DNA of 64,000 bases from Hwanghaeella grinnelliae (GTDB taxonomy: Bacteria > Pseudomonadota > Alphaproteobacteria > UBA8366 > Aestuariispiraceae): NCBI RefSeq assembly GCF_004005845.1, contig NZ_SADE01000001.1:496001-560000 (forward strand). The letters run 5' to 3'. Made by a program: the position numbers and the translations under genes. Below are positions 60,924-64,000 of the stretch, one piece after another. The notes beneath the pieces are model-generated. The model saw nothing but the letters and a program-made list of their open reading frames with translations. It searched no databases and was not told the origin of the DNA. Numbering within the stretch: position 1 is the first letter of the stretch; each line of letters begins with the position of its first letter.

Positions 60924-61985
60924 ATGACGGTTTCGGCATTCGACCATCCCTGGTTTTCCGGCTTGTTCGGTGACGACACGGTTGCCGCGCTGTTTTCCGC
61001 CGATCGCACGGCTCACAGCTTTTTGCGGTTCGAACGCGCGCTGACCAAGGCCTTGGGCGATCACGGTGTGGTCGATAAGGCCGTTGCCGATGGTGTTCTA
61101 AACATGTTGGCCGGGTTCGCACCGGATATGGACGGTATCGCAGCCGGGATGGCCCGGGACGGCGTCCCTGGGCCGGCTTTCGTCAAACAGTTGAAACAGG
61201 CCGTCGGCGATGACCTGGCGGCAGGCGTTCACGTCGGGGCGACCAGCCAGGACCTGTCCGATACGGCCTTGGTCGAGACCCTCGGCGCCGTGAACAAGAT
61301 TTTGAGTGAACGTCTGCGCGAGGCCGTTTCGGCGCTTGAGGAATTGGAAGCACGTTTCGGCACCGCCACCCTGATGGGACGAACGCGGATGCAAGCCGCA
61401 CAACCGATTACGGTGGGCCATCGGGTGTCGACGTGGCGAGCGCCGTTGATCCGGCACCTTCAACGATTGGAAGATATCAACCCGGGCCTGCTGGTTCTGC
61501 AATTCAGCGGCGCCGTCGGAACGGGTGGAGCCTTGGGCGACAAACATGCCGATGTCGCCCGGCAAATGGCCGCCGAACTTGGCTTGGCCTATGCGCCGGA
61601 CTGCTGGCATACGACCCGTGATGCGATAGCCGACTATGCGAACTGGCTGTCCCTCGTCACCGGCAGCCTCGGCAAGATGGGTCAGGACATTTGCCTGATG
61701 GCCCAGCAAGGGCTGGACGAAGCCGTGCTCGGCGGGGGCGGTGGATCTTCCGCGATGCCGCACAAGCGGAACCCGGTAAAGGCCGAAGCCCTGGTGACCC
61801 TAGCGCGCTTTAACGCCGTCCAAGTCGGCGGCATGCATCAGGCCTTGGTCCATGAACAGGAACGATCCGGCGCCGCCTGGTCCCTGGAATGGTTGATCCT
61901 GCCGCAGATGACCGTCGCGGCGGCCGCTTCGCTCTCCACCGGCATTGCACTGTTGAAGAGTATAGAGCGGCTTGGCGATTCGTGA
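60924..61985 (+). CDS. pcaB: 3-carboxy-cis,cis-muconate cycloisomerase
   Basis: A 353-residue member of the fumarase/aspartase superfamily that makes 4-carboxymuconolactone from the ring-opened product. The signature GGGGSSAMPHKRNPVKAEAL lies near residue 275, with GATSQDLSDTAL near 107 and GRTRMQAAQPITVGHR near 153. Length and motifs suit the shorter PcaB forms. Order pcaC-pcaH-pcaG-pcaB. Confidence 0.95.
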   Translation: MTVSAFDHPWFSGLFGDDTVAALFSADRTAHSFLRFERALTKALGDHGVVDKAVADGVLNMLAGFAPDMDGIAAGMARDGVPGPAFVKQLKQAVGDDLAAGVHVGATSQDLSDTALVETLGAVNKILSERLREAVSALEELEARFGTATLMGRTRMQAAQPITVGHRVSTWRAPLIRHLQRLEDINPGLLVLQFSGAVGTGGALGDKHADVARQMAAELGLAYAPDCWHTTRDAIADYANWLSLVTGSLGKMGQDICLMAQQGLDEAVLGGGGGSSAMPHKRNPVKAEALVTLARFNAVQVGGMHQALVHEQERSGAAWSLEWLILPQMTVAAAASLSTGIALLKSIERLGDS

Positions 61986-62071
61986 TTGCACGCCTTAAAC
62001 TGCCCGCCGAGTACAGATGACCGCGTGCTGCTTGACGCAGCTGCGCCGATTTTTTTTGGGAGTACCGAGCC

Positions 62072-63391
62072 ATGATGAGCCAGGAGCAGAACGACCTAAT
62101 CACCCGGATCGGCCCGGGTCGCGCGGCTGGCGACGTGCTGCGCCGCTATTGGATGCCTGCGGCGCTGACGAAGGAATTGGAAGCGAACCGTCCGGTCATT
62201 CCCGTTCGCTTGCTGGGCGAAAACCTGGCGCTGTTTCGGGATGGGGACAGCGGCAAGCTTGGCCTTGTCGCGCGGAACTGTCCGCATCGCGGCGCCGATA
62301 TGTGTTATGGGCGGGTTGAGAATGGCGGTATCCGCTGCGTGTTCCACGGCTGGCTGTATGGTGCCGACGGTCAATGCCTGGAACAGCCGGGCGAACCGGC
62401 GGATTCCACCATGCATGAGCGCCTAAAGATCAAGTCCTATCCGGTCGTAGAGAAGAACGGCATCGTCTGGGCCTATATGGGACCGGGCGAGGCACCGCCA
62501 TTCCCGGCCTTCGACTGTTTCGTCGCGCCGGACAGCCATGTATTCGCCTTCAAGGGGCTATGGGAATGCAATTGGCTGCAGGCGCTGGAAGTCGGTATCG
62601 ACCCTGTCCACGCGTCGTTCCTGCACCGTTTCCTGGAGGATGAGGACACAAAGGACAGCTACGGCAAGCAGTTCCGCAGTGCGGCTGCCGACACGAATGT
62701 GCCGCTGACTCAGTTGCTTCGGGAGAATCCTGCGCCGGAATTGAAGGTCGAGGAAACCGAATACGGTTTGCGCATCATCGCCTTGCGCGACTTGCCGGAC
62801 GGCAGGCGGCACGTCCGTGTCACCAACCAGGTGTTTCCCTGTGCGATCCATATTCCGATGTCGAACGAAATGACGATCACCCAGTGGCATGTGCCGATCG
62901 ACGATGAGACCTGCTATTGGTACGCGATGTTTACAAGTTTCGGGGAGCCGGTCGACAAACAGAAGATGTGGGACCAGCGCGTCAAGGAACACACCTTGCC
63001 GGACTACCGACCGAAACGGAACAAGAGCAACGAATACGGTTTCGATCCGGTCGAACAGGCAAACACGACCTATACCGGCATGGGCATGGATATCAACGTG
63101 CATGACCAATGGGCCTGTGAATCCATGGGGCCGATCCAGGACCGCACGGACGAACATTTGGCAACGAGCGACGCGGCCATTGTCCGCTATCGCCGAATGC
63201 TGCGTTCCGCCATCAAGAAATTGGCTGACAACGAGGGCGGCTTGCCGATGGATGTCACGGCCGAACAAGCCGCGCAGATCACCGGCCCGGTAGCGCTGGA
63301 CGCGATCGGTCCTCAGCAGGATTGGGAAAGTGTCTGGTTGGACCGTGATGCGGCCCGCCGTGAAGCCAGTCCCTGGAAAGCGGCATCTTGA
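62072..63391 (+). CDS. Rieske aromatic ring-hydroxylating oxygenase alpha subunit (phthalate-dioxygenase-like)
   Basis: A 439-residue Rieske non-heme iron oxygenase. The [2Fe-2S] ligands are C70 and H72 in NCPHRGADMC and C89 and H92 in RCVFHGW. The catalytic iron site is in EVGIDPVHASFLHRF near residue 172. The closest architecture is the phthalate 4,5-dioxygenase type, which would feed protocatechuate to the downstream pca enzymes. The substrate is not fixed, and no reductase gene is adjacent. Confidence 0.9.
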   Translation: MMSQEQNDLITRIGPGRAAGDVLRRYWMPAALTKELEANRPVIPVRLLGENLALFRDGDSGKLGLVARNCPHRGADMCYGRVENGGIRCVFHGWLYGADGQCLEQPGEPADSTMHERLKIKSYPVVEKNGIVWAYMGPGEAPPFPAFDCFVAPDSHVFAFKGLWECNWLQALEVGIDPVHASFLHRFLEDEDTKDSYGKQFRSAAADTNVPLTQLLRENPAPELKVEETEYGLRIIALRDLPDGRRHVRVTNQVFPCAIHIPMSNEMTITQWHVPIDDETCYWYAMFTSFGEPVDKQKMWDQRVKEHTLPDYRPKRNKSNEYGFDPVEQANTTYTGMGMDINVHDQWACESMGPIQDRTDEHLATSDAAIVRYRRMLRSAIKKLADNEGGLPMDVTAEQAAQITGPVALDAIGPQQDWESVWLDRDAARREASPWKAAS

Positions 63392-63439
63392 TCATTGACG
63401 GCGGCACAGTGCCGGTCCCTGTCTGAGAGCGAGGATAGT

Positions 63440-64000
63440 ATGGCTTCCGATCCCGAGGAAATGGCCGGGTTTGTCGAACGGTACGGCTTGCGGAGCGGGG
63501 ACGCCCAAAAGTCGGCAGAAGAGGTTGCTGCGCGGGTAAACGCTGATGGGTTGGAGGTCGTGCGCATCTCCTTCGTCGATCAGCACGGCATTTTGCGCGG
63601 TAAGACGATTACCGCCGACGGTCTGGGCTCCGCCTTCAAGAACGGCATCACCATGCCGTCCTCGCTGCTGCTGAAGGATACGTCGAACGCAACCGTCTTT
63701 CCGGTCTGGAGCGGGGATGCCGGCTTCGGCGCCGGACGGATGACCGGGGCGGAAGACATCGTGATGGTCCCCGATCCGACGACGTTCAAGGTTTTGCCCT
63801 GGTCCGCGCATACGGGTTGGATGCTGGCGGATCTTTACCATGCCGACGGCGCACCTGTTGCGATTTCCACGCGCGGCATTTTAAAGGATGCGGTCCAACG
63901 GCTCGACTCTGCCGGTTACCGGTTCACCGCGGGTCTTGAGCTCTAGTTTCATGTTCTTCGGGTAACCAATCCCCGGCTGGACCATTCCGATGGCGGCATG
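63440..64000 (+). pseudogene. Glutamine-synthetase-like gene with in-frame amber codon (3' end cut by window edge)
   Basis: From the ATG at 63440 the frame reads as the N-terminal beta-grasp and the beginning of the catalytic domain of a type I/III glutamine synthetase or related gamma-glutamyl ligase (VVRISFVDQHGILRGKT near residue 40, GSAFKNGITMPSSLLLKD near 64). At 63944-63946 a TAG interrupts. The frame then continues FHVLRVTNPRLDHSDGG to the window edge. The family reads GLExEFH here, so the amber replaces the metal-binding glutamate. The gene is disabled, has a read-through codon, or holds a sequencing error. Confidence 0.8.

Noticed and set aside
1-64000. CRISPR arrays, tRNA, rRNA and insertion sequences
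   Set aside because: I looked for regularly spaced repeats, cloverleaf-like patterns, and transposase motifs and found none that I could support by eye.

Overview
The window is a chromosomal segment of a GC-rich alphaproteobacterium, most like a marine or soil Rhodospirillales-type organism. The signs are a ccoNOQP-ccoGHIS cbb3 oxidase locus with an FNR-type [4Fe-4S] regulator next to it, a complete Paracoccus-style sox locus, ynbE/ydbL/ydbH, a protocatechuate ortho-cleavage cluster, and many Tat-type signal peptides. No rRNA, tRNA, CRISPR array or insertion sequence was seen. The organism appears to be a heterotroph that can respire at low oxygen, oxidise thiosulfate as an energy source, and degrade aromatic compounds.

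Layout. 1-6.6 kb: a cut iron-containing alcohol dehydrogenase, a TauD/TfdA dioxygenase, an AI-2E family membrane protein, and an iron-acquisition pair (TonB-dependent receptor and PepSY membrane protein) with Fur-box-like sites upstream. 7.0-12.1 kb: an A+T-rich accessory island with three co-oriented genes: a large protein with two GHKL ATPase domains, a receiver-domain protein whose C-terminal part carries a HEPN ribonuclease motif, and a complete DNA cytosine-5 methyltransferase. This is the best candidate for an undescribed system, probably phage defence or abortive infection. 12.2-24 kb: pyruvate carboxylase, an orphan solute-binding protein, several small or unknown genes, two SDR oxidoreductases, an SDR pseudogene, and an FKBP-type isomerase.

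24-34 kb: the cbb3 oxidase structural and maturation genes, with a perfect FNR/FixK box upstream of ccoN, then a hemerythrin-like gene and an fnr-like gene. 34-42.4 kb: an envelope region. It holds two related lipoproteins flanking a secreted papain-like peptidase and an OmpA-type protein, then a YnbE-YdbL fusion, YdbH, and a FecR-like secreted protein; the last two overlap.

42.4-58.8 kb: sulfur oxidation. soxW and two short YeeE/YedE proteins are followed by a spermidine-synthase-like membrane protein, a SoxH-like hydrolase with an altered metal site, soxF, soxE, a full-length YeeE/YedE transporter, soxR, a GlcG/HbpS-like gene, soxS, soxV, and soxXYZABCD with a DUF302 gene. Thiosulfate would be imported or handled by the YeeE proteins, bound on SoxYZ by SoxXA, hydrolysed by SoxB and oxidised by SoxCD. 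SoxV, SoxW and SoxS keep cysteines reduced, and SoxR (ArsR family) is the likely repressor. Electrons could pass through c-type cytochromes to the cbb3 oxidase.

59-64 kb: pcaC, pcaH, pcaG, pcaB, a Rieske oxygenase alpha subunit, and the start of a glutamine-synthetase-like gene that has an in-frame amber codon where the family has a metal-binding glutamate.
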